In this document: positions 1 to 9,526 of the stretch, piece by piece
Layout: each line of letters starts with the position of its first letter
Position numbering within the stretch: the stretch's first letter is position 1
From: Clostridiales bacterium
GTDB taxonomy: Bacteria > Bacillota > Clostridia > Christensenellales > UBA1750
Length of the DNA stretch: 58,232 nt
Assembly: GCA_015056005.1 (NCBI GenBank)
Contig: SVHB01000005.1
Coordinates: 1 to 58,232, forward strand
Direction of reading: 5' to 3'
The notes under the pieces: generated by a model
What the model was told of the DNA's origin: nothing
Database searches by the model: none
Seen by the model: the letters and a program-made list of their open reading frames with translations, nothing else
Position numbers and translations under genes: made by a program

Positions 1-1
1 T

Positions 2-970
2 TTCGGGCATGGGATATACCATGCCGAAAAGATGATCCGCGATTTTGCATCCAAGGTCAAGACCCTCTATGTTGTAGAAGAGCTCGAGCCCTTCTTCGAG
101 GATCAGATAAAGGCCTGGGGCATTCCCGTATCCGGCAAGGACAAGACCGGTCTTCAGGGCGAGCTTTCCGTACTCAAGGTCGCCAAGGCTTTCGGCGGCG
201 TGGTCAGAGAGACTCCCATCGCTCCCGCGCTTGACGCTCCCATCCGTCCTCCTGTGCTTTGCCCCGGCTGCCCCCACAGAGCGGTGTTCTATATGCTAAA
301 CAAGCTTAAGCTCAGGGTCGCCGCCGACATCGGCTGCTATACCCTCGGCGCGCTTGCTCCTTTAAGCGCTGTTGATTCCGTGCTTTGCATGGGCGCATCC
401 ATCGGTATGGGCACCGGCATGAGCAGAGCAAGGGGCGCGGAGTTCACCCGCGGCACCGTATCGGTCATCGGTGATTCCACCTTCCTGCACTCGGGCGTTA
501 CCGGTCTTATCGACATGGTATACAACCGTTCCACCGGCACCGTCATCATTTTGGACAACCGCACCACCGGCATGACCGGTCATCAGGAGCACGCGGGCAC
601 CGGCAAGGATATCCGCGGAAATGAAGCTCACGCTCTTGATTTTGAACAGCTGGTCAGAGCCTGCGGCGTTGAAGACGTACAGGTCGTCGATCCCTTTGAT
701 CTTGCAGCTCTTCAGAAGGCTATCAAGGCGGCAACGAGCAGCGACGCTCCTTCCGTGATCATCGCACGCCGTCCCTGCGCACTGCTTATCAAGACCAAGA
801 CTCCCCCCGTTAAGGTCGAAGGCTGCAAAAACTGCGGCGCATGCATGAAGATCGGCTGCCCCGCTATCATCAGAGGCGAAAACGGTGTTTCCATTGATAC
901 TTCGCTTTGCACCGGCTGCGGCCTTTGCAAGCAGGTATGCCCGTTCGGCTGCATAAAGGGAGAGGAATAA
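2..970 (+). CDS. iorA: Indolepyruvate:ferredoxin oxidoreductase, alpha subunit (C-terminal part; 5' end outside window)
   Basis: Catalytic subunit of the enzyme that oxidatively decarboxylates aryl-pyruvates from Trp, Tyr and Phe to aryl-acetyl-CoA and reduces ferredoxin in the cytoplasm. The frame is open from base 2, so the N-terminal part lies outside; about 322 of the usual roughly 580-600 residues are present. Visible are the TPP-binding core (CPGCPHRAVFY, then GDSTFLHSG and LDNRTTGMTGHQ) and a C-terminal two-cluster ferredoxin domain (CKNCGACMKIGCP and CTGCGLCKQVCP). The next gene is iorB, one base after the stop. The TPP motif together with the fused ferredoxin tail makes the assignment firm. 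It is truncated only by the window edge. Confidence 0.96.
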   Translation, partial: FGHGIYHAEKMIRDFASKVKTLYVVEELEPFFEDQIKAWGIPVSGKDKTGLQGELSVLKVAKAFGGVVRETPIAPALDAPIRPPVLCPGCPHRAVFYMLNKLKLRVAADIGCYTLGALAPLSAVDSVLCMGASIGMGTGMSRARGAEFTRGTVSVIGDSTFLHSGVTGLIDMVYNRSTGTVIILDNRTTGMTGHQEHAGTGKDIRGNEAHALDFEQLVRACGVEDVQVVDPFDLAALQKAIKAATSSDAPSVIIARRPCALLIKTKTPPVKVEGCKNCGACMKIGCPAIIRGENGVSIDTSLCTGCGLCKQVCPFGCIKGEE

Positions 971-971
971 T

Positions 972-1556
972 ATGTTAGAGATAGTAATCGTAGGCGTTGG
1001 CGGTCAGGGTACTCTTTTGGCCAGCCGCATCTTAGGCGCACTTGCAATAGACAGGAATATGGACGTTAAGGTTTCCGAAGTGCATGGCATGAGCCAGCGC
1101 GGCGGCAGCGTTATTACCCACGTCCGCATAGGTACAAACGGCGAGACCGTATATTCTCCCCTCGTTGAAGACGGCGGAGCGGATTTCGTTTTGTCCTTTG
1201 AAGCACTTGAAGCGTACCGTGCTGCCCGTTACCTTAAAGCCGGCGGCATGATAGTCACGGGCGACCAGCAGATCCTGCCCATGCCCGTTATCACCGGCGC
1301 TGCCAAATATCCGGCAGACGCTCTGGGAAAGGCAGGTGAGATGGCAAAGGTATTATCGCTGGATGCTCTTAAGATCGCCGAAGAATGCGGTTCGGTCAGA
1401 AGTGCAAACGTCGTTCTTATAGGTTCCATGGCGAGATACCTTCCGTTTACCAAGGAAGAGGTTCGCAAGGCTGTTGCCTTATGCGTACCGCCCAAAACGG
1501 TAGACGTGAACCTGGCCGCATTTGAAAAGGGTTACGAATTAGGCGCAGCCCTGTAA
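972..1556 (+). CDS. iorB: Indolepyruvate:ferredoxin oxidoreductase, beta subunit
   Basis: Gamma-domain type partner subunit of IorA, 194 aa, the normal length. The N-terminus has the nucleotide-binding loop GVGGQGTLLASRILG and the conserved segment EVHGMSQRGGSVITHVRIG that is typical of the pyruvate:ferredoxin oxidoreductase gamma/beta family. The ATG follows the iorA stop by one base and uses GGGAGAGGAATAAT as ribosome site, so the two subunits are translationally coupled. The adjacent PaaK-type ligase and ACT protein place this complex in fermentation of aromatic amino acids to aryl-acetates. Confidence 0.96.
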   Translation: MLEIVIVGVGGQGTLLASRILGALAIDRNMDVKVSEVHGMSQRGGSVITHVRIGTNGETVYSPLVEDGGADFVLSFEALEAYRAARYLKAGGMIVTGDQQILPMPVITGAAKYPADALGKAGEMAKVLSLDALKIAEECGSVRSANVVLIGSMARYLPFTKEEVRKAVALCVPPKTVDVNLAAFEKGYELGAAL

Positions 1557-1591
1557 AAGCGGCATAAATGCCATCCAAGGAGAATAAACAA

Positions 1592-2899
1592 ATGTACTAT
1601 AACCCACTTATCGAAACTATGCCCCGTGAGGAGCTGAACAAGCTCCAGCTTGAAAGACTTCAAAGCACCGTAAAGCGCGTATATGAAAAGGTTGAGCCTT
1701 ATCGCAATAAGATGGACCAGAAGGGTGTTAAGCCCGAGGATATCCGTTCTCTTGCTGATATCAAATACCTGCCTTTCAACGACAAGACCGATCTTAGGGA
1801 TTTCTATCCCAACAAGCTTTTCGCGGTTCCTATGACCGATATCGTCAGGATCCACGCAAGCTCCGGCACCACCGGCAAGCCCATCGTTGTCGGCTACACC
1901 AAAAAGGATCTTGAAAGCTGGGCCGAAGTCATGGCTCGTTCCCTCGCCTGCGCTCACGGCAGCAACGAGGACATCGTTCAGGTATCCTACGGCTACGGTC
2001 TTTTCACCGGCGGCCTTGGCGCACACGGCGGCGCCGAGCATCTGGGGGCGACCGTTATCCCCACCTCGGGCGGCAACTCCAAGCGTCAGATCATGATGAT
2101 GACAGACCTTGGCACCACCATGCTCTGCTGCACTCCTTCCTACGCCATCAACCTTGGCGAGACCATCCGTGACATGGGCATCGACAAATCTCAGCTCAAG
2201 CTCAAGTCCGGCATTTTCGGTGCAGAGCCCTGGACCGAGGCTATGCGCGCTCAGATCGAAGAGCTCCTGGGGCTCAAGGCATACGATATTTACGGTCTGT
2301 CCGAGATGATCGGTCCCGGCGTTGCCATGGAATGCGACGCAAGGAAGGGTCTGCACATCTGGGAAGATCAGTTCATCGCAGAAGTTGTTGATCCCGCAAC
2401 CGGCGAACCTCTTCCCGAGGGCACCAAGGGCGAGCTGGTGTTCACCACCATCAACAAAGAGGGCATCCCGATGCTCAGATACCGCACTCACGACCTTACC
2501 ACCCTGCACTATGAGAAATGCGATTGCGGCAGGACTCATGTCCGCATGGAAAAGGTCATGGGCAGAACGGACGACATGCTCATCATCCGCGGTGTAAACG
2601 TATTCCCCAGTCAGGTCGAAGCAGCGCTCGTGGGCATGGAATATGTTTCTCCCCACTATATGCTGGTCGTTGACCGCGTGGGCACCCTTGATACTCTCGA
2701 GGTCATGGTCGAGATCGCTCAGCTGCCCGCAGACGGCGATACCGTGCGCATCCTCGAGACCCTCAACCGCAAGATCTCCGCTGCTCTTCAGCAGGCGCTG
2801 GGCATTTCCGTAAAGGTACGCCTGGTCGAGCCCGGCACCATCCAGCGCAGCGAGGGCAAGGCAAAGCGCGTTATCGATAACCGCAATTATCTCAAATAA
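1592..2899 (+). CDS. paaK: Phenylacetate-CoA ligase family (aryl-acetate CoA ligase, PaaK type)
   Basis: Adenylate-forming enzyme (ANL superfamily) of 435 aa. It interconverts an aryl-acetate plus CoA and ATP with the aryl-acetyl-CoA. Seen: the phosphate loop [16 protein letters not shown], the motif [15 protein letters not shown], the hinge region [18 protein letters not shown] and the C-terminal lysine region ([12 protein letters not shown]). I use the ATG at 1592 because AAGGAG at 1577-1582 lies 9 bases before it; an in-frame ATG at 1568 has no such site. Directly downstream of iorAB it probably works in the ATP-yielding direction, converting IorAB's aryl-acetyl-CoA to free acid. That direction is inference. 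Confidence 0.93.
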   Translation: MYYNPLIETMPREELNKLQLERLQSTVKRVYEKVEPYRNKMDQKGVKPEDIRSLADIKYLPFNDKTDLRDFYPNKLFAVPMTDIVRIHASSGTTGKPIVVGYTKKDLESWAEVMARSLACAHGSNEDIVQVSYGYGLFTGGLGAHGGAEHLGATVIPTSGGNSKRQIMMMTDLGTTMLCCTPSYAINLGETIRDMGIDKSQLKLKSGIFGAEPWTEAMRAQIEELLGLKAYDIYGLSEMIGPGVAMECDARKGLHIWEDQFIAEVVDPATGEPLPEGTKGELVFTTINKEGIPMLRYRTHDLTTLHYEKCDCGRTHVRMEKVMGRTDDMLIIRGVNVFPSQVEAALVGMEYVSPHYMLVVDRVGTLDTLEVMVEIAQLPADGDTVRILETLNRKISAALQQALGISVKVRLVEPGTIQRSEGKAKRVIDNRNYLK

Positions 2900-2923
2900 A
2901 ACTACAGACAGGAGGCATTTCAA

Positions 2924-3349
2924 ATGTTTGTAAAGCAGATATCAGTTTTTATTGAGAACCGTAAGGGTCGTCTGGCGGACTTCACCAAGGTTCTTGGCGA
3001 TGCGGGCGTTGATCTTGTTGCGCTCTCCGTTGCCGATACCACCGATTTCGGCATCCTTCGCGCTATCGTGACCGATACCGAAAAGGGCGTGAAGGTGCTT
3101 CGTGATGCAGGCTATACCGTGAACATCACCGATGTTCTGGCCGTCGCCGTGCCCGATGTCCCCGGCGGGCTTGCCAAGGTCGTCGGCGTTCTTTCCGAAA
3201 AGAACATCTCCATCGAATACCTCTATTCCTTCGTCCGTAATGTCAACGGCTGCGCGATCATAATCTTCAGAGTCGATCAGCCCGTCCAGACCGCAGATAT
3301 GCTCCGCGAAAATGGCATTACCATCCTCAATCAGGAAGAGATACATTAG
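2924..3349 (+). CDS. Tandem ACT-domain protein
   Basis: Small cytoplasmic protein of 141 aa made of two ACT domains, about residues 1-70 and 71-141 (ISVFIENRKGRLADFTKVL and AVAVPDVPGGLAKVVGVL). ACT domains bind amino acids and regulate enzymes. GGAGG lies 8-10 bases before the ATG. It is the last gene of the ior-paaK operon and is followed by a hairpin and T-run. A stand-alone ACT protein behind paaK suggests it senses an aromatic amino acid for this pathway, but the ligand is not visible in the sequence. Confidence 0.88.
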   Translation: MFVKQISVFIENRKGRLADFTKVLGDAGVDLVALSVADTTDFGILRAIVTDTEKGVKVLRDAGYTVNITDVLAVAVPDVPGGLAKVVGVLSEKNISIEYLYSFVRNVNGCAIIIFRVDQPVQTADMLRENGITILNQEEIH

Positions 3350-3359
3350 TCGTTTGTTA

Positions 3360-3392
3360 TTGGGAGAAGGCTTTGCCTTCTCCCAAAGATTT
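3360..3392 (+). terminator. Hairpin terminator of the ior-paaK-ACT operon, also a member of a palindromic repeat family
   Basis: Perfect 12-bp stem (TTGGGAGAAGGC / GCCTTCTCCCAA) with a TTT loop at 3372-3374, followed by AGATTTTTC. It lies 10 bases after the ACT gene stop. The same stem with a compensated base pair occurs at 32727-32753. Confidence 0.75.
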
Positions 3393-3564
3393 TTCTTCCC
3401 CTGGAAGATAGATTTTAGTCTTCAATCATTTACGTGGAAGAAGGTGTTGCCTTCTCCCACACCCTCATCCACCAAGGGTCTGCAACCCTTGGAACCCGCG
3501 GCTTTGGGACTGAGTAATTTCATACATATGCTTACGCGTGACCCGTAAAGTATGGGTCACGCGT
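3360..3564. repeat. Composite palindromic element, copy 1
   Basis: Three hairpins in a gene-free 438-base gap (3350-3787): the 12-bp AGAAGGC hairpin (3360-3386), an 8-bp CCAAGGGT/ACCCTTGG hairpin (3472-3492) followed by GGAACCCGCGGC, and an 11-bp ACGCGTGACCC hairpin with loop GTAAAGTAT (3534-3564). A degraded partial AGAAGG copy lies around 3437-3457. A related set is at 32419-32753. The rest of the gap (3576-3714) holds only a small GCGGC-GAAA-GCCGC hairpin near 3663; I see no gene there. Confidence 0.7.
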
Positions 3565-3576
3565 GATTGTTTTTTA
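3534..3576 (+). terminator. Intrinsic terminator-like hairpin
   Basis: An 11-bp perfect stem (ACGCGTGACCC / GGGTCACGCGT), 9-base loop, then GATTGTTTTTT. It may be a backup terminator for the upstream operon, or simply the GTAAAG hairpin of the repeat element. Confidence 0.6.
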
Positions 3577-3714
3577 GGAGAGTCAGGCTTTAGGGTAGTT
3601 ACTAACTAAAACATGCTTACAGCGCATATTTCACGTACCGCAGGGACATTTACCCTTCACGCGGCGAAAGCCGCATTTCACTGCGTTCGTACCCCGCAAG
3701 AACGCAATTTTCTC

Positions 3715-3743
3715 TTGAACCTGTCGGTTACTTTTGCTATAAT
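3715..3743 (+). promoter_or_regulatory. Sigma-A promoter of the sugar isomerase gene
   Basis: TTGAAC, 17-base spacer, TATAAT, 45 bases before the ATG at 3788. Confidence 0.8.
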
Positions 3744-3787
3744 TGAATCACAAATGAAAAAGCAAATACAAAAGGAGCTGAAAAGGA

Positions 3788-4669
3788 ATGAAGTTTTCCG
3801 TTTACTCTGTCGGCATGCCCGAATTTGACATCAAGGAATCCGTTGCGATAGCCAAGAAATACGGCTACGACGGTATTGAATGGCGCGTCGCCCCCATTCC
3901 CGAAAAGGAACCCGAGAGCTATCCCTTTGAGCGCCGCTATTGGGCTTGGAACAAATCCACTCTCGATGAGAAAAATATAATCGAAGATGCACAAAAAGCA
4001 AAGGCTTACTGCGACGAAGCAGGGCTTGAGATATACGGTCTTGCCACCGCCCTTGGCGTATATCAGACCGAGCTGGTCACCGATGCCATCATCGCTGCAG
4101 GCAAGATCGGCTGCCCCATCATCCGCGCAGGTCTTGTCAGCTACGATCCCTACAAGGCAGAAAAGCCCTATAATGAGCTTGTTAAGGACACCAAGGCTAA
4201 GCTTCTGGAATACCTGCCCCTGCTCAAGGAAAACAATGTAAAGATCGTTCTTGAAACGCATCACGGCACCATGATCGCAAGCGCAAGCGCCGCTTACCGC
4301 GTGCTGGAAGGCCTTGACCCCACCTACTACGGCGTCATCTTCGATCCCGGCAACATGGTCGGCGAAGGCTATGAGGATTACAGAAAAGGCTTTGACATTC
4401 TCGGTCCCTATCTTGCCCATGTGCACATCAAGAACTCCGCTCTTGAATATGCAGGCGAGGACGAGCTCGGCTCCGCGATCTACAGGAGTGTTCAGAAGCC
4501 TCTCAACAAGGGTGCGGCAGATCTCAAAAAGCTGTTCGTCGCGCTCAACTCCGTAGGCTACGAAGGCGTTGTCTCAACAGAAGACTTCTCCAACGACGTT
4601 TCCACCGAAGAAAAGCTCGCCTTCAACATCGAATATCTCAAGAAGCTTTACGAAGCCGCAAAGAAATAA
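3788..4669 (+). CDS. Sugar phosphate isomerase/epimerase (xylose isomerase-like TIM barrel)
   Basis: A 293-aa cytoplasmic protein of the AP_endonuclease_2 TIM-barrel superfamily. Typical strand ends with metal-ligand type residues are visible: GYDGIEWRV near residue 29, LETHHGT near 155, VIFDPGNMV near 180, HVHIKN near 212, and STEDFS near 263. Relatives isomerise or epimerise sugars, inositols or keto-sugars; the substrate cannot be read from the sequence. AAAGGAGC and AAAAGG precede the ATG. It has its own promoter and terminator, so it is a single-gene unit. Confidence 0.85.
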   Translation: MKFSVYSVGMPEFDIKESVAIAKKYGYDGIEWRVAPIPEKEPESYPFERRYWAWNKSTLDEKNIIEDAQKAKAYCDEAGLEIYGLATALGVYQTELVTDAIIAAGKIGCPIIRAGLVSYDPYKAEKPYNELVKDTKAKLLEYLPLLKENNVKIVLETHHGTMIASASAAYRVLEGLDPTYYGVIFDPGNMVGEGYEDYRKGFDILGPYLAHVHIKNSALEYAGEDELGSAIYRSVQKPLNKGAADLKKLFVALNSVGYEGVVSTEDFSNDVSTEEKLAFNIEYLKKLYEAAKK

Positions 4670-4684
4670 GTAATATCAATTTAT

Positions 4685-4712
4685 GGGGCAGAATTTTCTG
4701 CCCCTACTTTTT
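4685..4712 (+). terminator. Intrinsic terminator
   Basis: GGGGCAGAA / TTCTGCCCC stem with a TT loop, followed by TACTTTTT, between the isomerase and methyltransferase genes. Confidence 0.85.
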
Positions 4713-4726
4713 AGCAGGAGACTTAT

Positions 4727-5527
4727 ATGCCATTAAAATGGAGAGAAAACATCAGGGAAACCGATGTTAACACAATACTTTTGCTTGATGATTTGCATTT
4801 CAGCTATCTTAAGCTTGACGGAATAAACAAAAACCTTGCTCATATCATCAATCATTACCCCTACATCGGCTGGTTTATCAAAAACAAACTTCCCGACTAC
4901 AGCGACTGGGTCGACAGCATGATCGAATATGCAAAAAACGTGCCCGAGCCTTCCAATATGAATACCGTTATCGGTGACTTTTTTGAAAACATATTTGACT
5001 GGGTGATTTATGTTACCGATCCAAACGATTACCATAAGCTTTCGTTTGTCGGCTGGGATGAAGAAGAAATGCTTTGTCTTACCGATTTTTCAGACAAGGT
5101 CGTTGTGGATATAGGCTCCGGCACAGGCAAGCAGGCTTTTGCCGCAGCAAAAACCGCCAAAACCGTGTATTGCGTAGAACCTGTATGGAATCTAAGGCAA
5201 TACCTCAAAAAGCGTGCAAAGGCAGAAAATCACGACAATATTTACGTGGTTGACGGTACGGTAACCGAATTGCCCTATGCGGACGCATTTGCCGATATAG
5301 TGACCTCAGGTCATGTTGTCGGCGATGATATTGACGCAGAGATCAAAGAGATGGAACGCATAACAAAAAAAGGCGGCATGGTGATCATGTGCCCCGGCAA
5401 CGACGATTCCGATAATTCATTTCATAAACAGATAATTTCCCACGGCTATTCATGGGACAGATTCCTTGAACCCGGAAACGACGACGGTTCCGGCTGGAAA
5501 CGCAAATATTGGAAGATAATCGAATAA
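4727..5527 (+). CDS. Class I SAM-dependent methyltransferase
   Basis: A 266-aa protein with the SAM-binding motif I VVDIGSGTGKQAF at about residues 126-138, an acidic strand end (YCVEP), motif VDGTVTELPYADAFADIV, and a following TSGHVVG region, the order of a Rossmann methyltransferase (Methyltransf_11/25 type). About 120 residues precede the fold and do not resemble a domain I know. CAGGAG lies 6 bases before the ATG. The target (small molecule, lipid or protein) is unknown. A shared terminator separates it from the convergent tsf gene. Confidence 0.85.
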   Translation: MPLKWRENIRETDVNTILLLDDLHFSYLKLDGINKNLAHIINHYPYIGWFIKNKLPDYSDWVDSMIEYAKNVPEPSNMNTVIGDFFENIFDWVIYVTDPNDYHKLSFVGWDEEEMLCLTDFSDKVVVDIGSGTGKQAFAAAKTAKTVYCVEPVWNLRQYLKKRAKAENHDNIYVVDGTVTELPYADAFADIVTSGHVVGDDIDAEIKEMERITKKGGMVIMCPGNDDSDNSFHKQIISHGYSWDRFLEPGNDDGSGWKRKYWKIIE

Positions 5528-5548
5528 GTGCATCAAAACAAAAACAAA

Positions 5549-5576
5549 AAAGCTTCCGAAAATTCGGAAGCTTTAT
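5549..5576. terminator. Bidirectional terminator between the methyltransferase gene and tsf
   Basis: AAAGCTTCCGAA / TTCGGAAGCTTT, 12-bp stem with an AA loop and A/T tracts on both sides, serving both convergent genes. Confidence 0.88.
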
Positions 5577-5588
5577 TGTTAAGAAGAA

Positions 5589-6239
5589 TTACTTCTTCAT
5601 CTGACCCATAACTTCTTCAACGAAGTTGTCTTCGCGCTTCTGGAGGCCTTCGCCCATTTCGAAGCGGACGAAACGACGGATGGTGATCTTTTCGCCGATG
5701 GTGGCAACAGACTCGGTAACGAGCTGGGAGATGGTCTTGTCAGTGTCCTTAACGAACAGCTGGTCAAGCAGGCAGTTGTCGGTGTAGAACTTCTTGATGC
5801 GGCCTTCAACCATCTTTTCGACGATCTTTTCGGGCTTGCCTTCGTTCAGAGCCTGAGCGCGGAGGATTTCCTTTTCCTTCTCGAGGATCTCAGCGGGAAC
5901 TTCTTCGGCGTTGAGGTAGGTGGGCTTCGCAGCAGCGATGTGCATAGCGATGTCGTGTACCAGAGCCTTGAACTGTTCGGTCTTTGCAACGAAGTCGGTC
6001 TCGCAGTTAACTTCGACCATAACGCCGATCTTGCCACCCATGTGGATGTAGCTGTCTACGATACCTTCGGCAGCGATCCTGCCGGCCTTCTTGGCGGCGG
6101 AAGCGAGGCCCTTTTCACGGAGCAGTTCAGCGGCGCGCTCCATATCGCCGTCGGTCTCAACGAGAGCCTTTTTGCAATCCATCATGCCAACGCCGGTGCG
6201 CTCGCGAAGGATCTTGACGTCTGCAGCAGAAATAGCCAT
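5589..6239 (-). CDS. tsf: Translation elongation factor Ts (short form)
   Basis: Guanine nucleotide exchange factor for EF-Tu. N-terminal UBA-like domain with the hallmark [18 protein letters not shown], then GMKxx-type core sequences ([11 protein letters not shown], and [14 protein letters not shown] near the end). At 216 aa it is shorter than the E. coli (283) and B. subtilis (about 293) proteins and nearer the short single-core form of Thermus (196). The ATG at 6239 follows TGGAGG; the frame also opens at a TTG at 6254 that overlaps this ribosome site. Downstream of rpsB with a 21-base gap, the classical rpsB-tsf operon. Confidence 0.97.
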   Translation of the reverse strand: MAISAADVKILRERTGVGMMDCKKALVETDGDMERAAELLREKGLASAAKKAGRIAAEGIVDSYIHMGGKIGVMVEVNCETDFVAKTEQFKALVHDIAMHIAAAKPTYLNAEEVPAEILEKEKEILRAQALNEGKPEKIVEKMVEGRIKKFYTDNCLLDQLFVKDTDKTISQLVTESVATIGEKITIRRFVRFEMGEGLQKREDNFVEEVMGQMKK

Positions 6240-6260
6240 TGCATTTTCCTCCAATAAAAA

Positions 6261-7019
<759 letters not shown>

Positions 7020-7112
7020 GAAAAATTTCCTCCTTAATTCCTCCCCGCGCATAAAGTTTTTCCGTAAATGTTCAGGAGACGGATTTACGCGGGTGCGTTT
7101 TGCAACTTGTTT

Positions 7113-7141
7113 ATTATAACACGTTTTTTTGCCCCATGCAA
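7113..7141 (-). promoter_or_regulatory. Sigma-A promoter of rpsB-tsf
   Basis: On the minus strand: TTGCAT, 17-base spacer, TATAAT, about 94 bases upstream of the rpsB ATG. Confidence 0.82.
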
Positions 7142-7187
7142 CAGGGAAATCGTTATTTTCAGCCATATTTTCAATATTTTATTTGCA

Positions 7188-7216
7188 TTGAAGAGGTCTG
7201 TTTACTGTGATATAAT
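7188..7216 (+). promoter_or_regulatory. Sigma-A promoter of the alpha-xylosidase gene
   Basis: TTGAAG, 17-base spacer, TATAAT, divergent from the rpsB promoter, 34 bases before the ATG at 7250. No clear sugar-operator palindrome was seen. Confidence 0.78.
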
Positions 7217-7249
7217 GATACGGTAAATAAACACAAGAGGATAATACAT

Positions 7250-9514
7250 ATGAAATTTACAGACGGATTCTGGAAATTGAAGCCGGGAGTATCAATGATA
7301 CCCGTAATGGAAGTCAAGGACAAGTTTTTTGACGGGAAGACCCTTACCGTTTTTTGCTCCGATGTATTGCACGCAGGCAGGGCCCAAGCGGTCGACCGCC
7401 CAATGATCACGATAGAGTTCTCCGCTCCAAGAGAAGATGTTATCGGAGTAAAGCTTATCCATCACGACGGAAGCACAAAAAAGCTCCCCGCATTCGATAT
7501 TTTCGAAGATGAAAATGCGCCCGAATTCTTTGAAGACGACGCTTCCATCGTTTTTTGCAGCGGAGCTACGAAGGTCATAATAACCAAAAGCCCTTATTCG
7601 CTCGCTTTTTATAAGGGCGAAAGACTTCTGACCAAGAGCTTGAACAAATGCGCTTCCTATATGAAGACAGACATCGGTCCCTTCATGCGCGAGCAGCTCA
7701 CCCTTGACGTGGGTGAATGTGTCTACGGGCTTGGAGAAAGGTTCACACCCTTTGTCAAAAACGGACAGGTCGTGGATATGTGGAACGAGGACGGCGGCAC
7801 CGCCTCCGAGATATCCTATAAAAACATTCCCTTCTATGTTACCAACCGCGGTGTAGGCGTTTTTGTCAACACTCCCGCGCCGGTCAGCTTTGAGGTAGCC
7901 TCCGAGGTCGTTTCCCGCGTTCAGATGAGCCTTGCGGGCGAAAAACTGCAGTATTATGTTATCGGCGGAGACGATATAAAAGAAGTCATCTCCAATTTCT
8001 GCTCTCTTACGGGAAAGCCCGCCCTGCCCCCTGCATGGTCTTTCGGGCTTTGGCTCACCACGTCGTTTACCACCGATTACGACGAAAAAACGGTCAGCAG
8101 CTTTATCGACGGAATGGCTCAAAGGGATATCCCCCTTCGCGTTTTCCATTTCGACTGCTATTGGATGAAGGAATACGAGTGGTGCAATTTTACTTGGGAT
8201 GAACGTGTTTTCCCGGACCCCACAGAGATGCTCAGGCGCTATCACGAAAAAGGGCTCAAGATCTGCTGCTGGATAAACCCCTATATCGCCCAGAAATCTC
8301 CGCTTTTCAAGGAAGGCAGGGATAACGGTTATCTCTTAAAGCGCGCAAACGGCGATGTCTGGCAGTGGGATATGTGGCAGGCGGGCATGGGTCTTGTTGA
8401 TTTCACCAATCCGGATGCGACAAAATGGTATCTTTCCAAGCTCGAAGCACTCCTTGATATGGGCGTTGACTGCTTCAAGACCGATTTTGGAGAGAGGATC
8501 CCCACCGACGTTGTTTATTTCGACGGCTCCGATCCCGTTTACATGCACAATTATTATACCCACCTTTACAACAAAGCAGTATTTGATCTGCTGGAAAGTA
8601 AGCTGGGCAAAAATGAAGCCTGTCTTTTCGCCCGCAGCGCTACCGCCGGCGGCCAGAGGTACCCAGTACACTGGGGCGGCGATTGCGTGAGCGAATATTA
8701 CTCAATGGCAGAGAGCCTCAGAGCCGGTCTTTCCCTCACCTCAAGCGGCTTTGCCTTCTGGAGCCATGATATCTCCGGCTTTGAAAATACCGCTACTCCC
8801 GATCTTTACAAGCGCTGGGCTGCGTTCGGTCTGCTTTCCACCCACAGCAGGCTGCACGGCAGCAAATCCTACCGCGTCCCGTGGCTCTTTGACGACGAAG
8901 CCTGCGATGTGGTCAAATTCTTTACCAACCTCAAATGCCGCCTTATGCCCTATATCTACGCAATGGCGGTCAATGCATCAAAAACCGGCGTTCCTGTCAT
9001 GCGCTCTATGGCTATGGAATTTTTCTCAGATCCCGCCTGCGACAGCCTTGACAGGCAGTATATGCTGGGCGACAACATCCTTGTTGCTCCCGTTTTCAGC
9101 GAGAATAAGACAGCGCAGTGGTATCTGCCCGACGGCACCTGGACTCACCTTCTCTCCCAAAAAAGCTATAAAGGCGGCAGATGGTATAAGGAAGAATTCG
9201 ATTACTTCTCCCTGCCCCTGTTTGCAAGAGAAAATTCGATAATCGTTACGGGTTACTGCGATACCCTGCCCGACTATGACTATACCTTCCTTCCCACCGC
9301 GACCTTATACGAGCTAAACGATAAGGCATCAAGCGAAGTTTACGATATAGACGGCAAGCTCAAGCAGCGCATAGATGCAAAAAGAGAAGGAAGCCGCATC
9401 AATATCAGCCTGCTTTCACCTGCAAAGGGAATGAAGATCGAAATAAAAGCAGGAGATATTTCAAAAACCGTGCAGATCGCAGACGACAGGCTTACACTCA
9501 CGATAGATATATAG
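7250..9514 (+). CDS. yicI: Alpha-xylosidase, glycoside hydrolase family 31 (YicI type)
   Basis: 754 aa, close to E. coli YicI (772). It hydrolyses terminal alpha-1,6-xylosyl residues such as isoprimeverose units of xyloglucan. Seen: the N-terminal beta-sandwich, then a (beta/alpha)8 barrel with the nucleophile in KTDFGERIPTDV (Asp412) and the acid/base in PVHWGGDC (Asp478). Their spacing of 66 equals Asp416/Asp482 of YicI. SHSRLHGSKSYRVPW and the C-terminal beta domain also match. No signal peptide, so it is cytoplasmic and needs imported oligosaccharide, but no transporter is adjacent. The next gene follows after 12 bases. Confidence 0.95.
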   Translation: MKFTDGFWKLKPGVSMIPVMEVKDKFFDGKTLTVFCSDVLHAGRAQAVDRPMITIEFSAPREDVIGVKLIHHDGSTKKLPAFDIFEDENAPEFFEDDASIVFCSGATKVIITKSPYSLAFYKGERLLTKSLNKCASYMKTDIGPFMREQLTLDVGECVYGLGERFTPFVKNGQVVDMWNEDGGTASEISYKNIPFYVTNRGVGVFVNTPAPVSFEVASEVVSRVQMSLAGEKLQYYVIGGDDIKEVISNFCSLTGKPALPPAWSFGLWLTTSFTTDYDEKTVSSFIDGMAQRDIPLRVFHFDCYWMKEYEWCNFTWDERVFPDPTEMLRRYHEKGLKICCWINPYIAQKSPLFKEGRDNGYLLKRANGDVWQWDMWQAGMGLVDFTNPDATKWYLSKLEALLDMGVDCFKTDFGERIPTDVVYFDGSDPVYMHNYYTHLYNKAVFDLLESKLGKNEACLFARSATAGGQRYPVHWGGDCVSEYYSMAESLRAGLSLTSSGFAFWSHDISGFENTATPDLYKRWAAFGLLSTHSRLHGSKSYRVPWLFDDEACDVVKFFTNLKCRLMPYIYAMAVNASKTGVPVMRSMAMEFFSDPACDSLDRQYMLGDNILVAPVFSENKTAQWYLPDGTWTHLLSQKSYKGGRWYKEEFDYFSLPLFARENSIIVTGYCDTLPDYDYTFLPTATLYELNDKASSEVYDIDGKLKQRIDAKREGSRINISLLSPAKGMKIEIKAGDISKTVQIADDRLTLTIDI

Positions 9515-9526
9515 GAGGATATATAA

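Noticed and set aside
1532..2923. 463-codon open frame antisense to paaK
   Set aside because: Mirrors the PaaK gene, whose motifs are complete; no promoter or ribosome site.
3576..3714. Possible small gene (frame at 3613-3828)
   Set aside because: No ribosome site, crosses the promoter of the sugar isomerase gene and runs into it out of frame.
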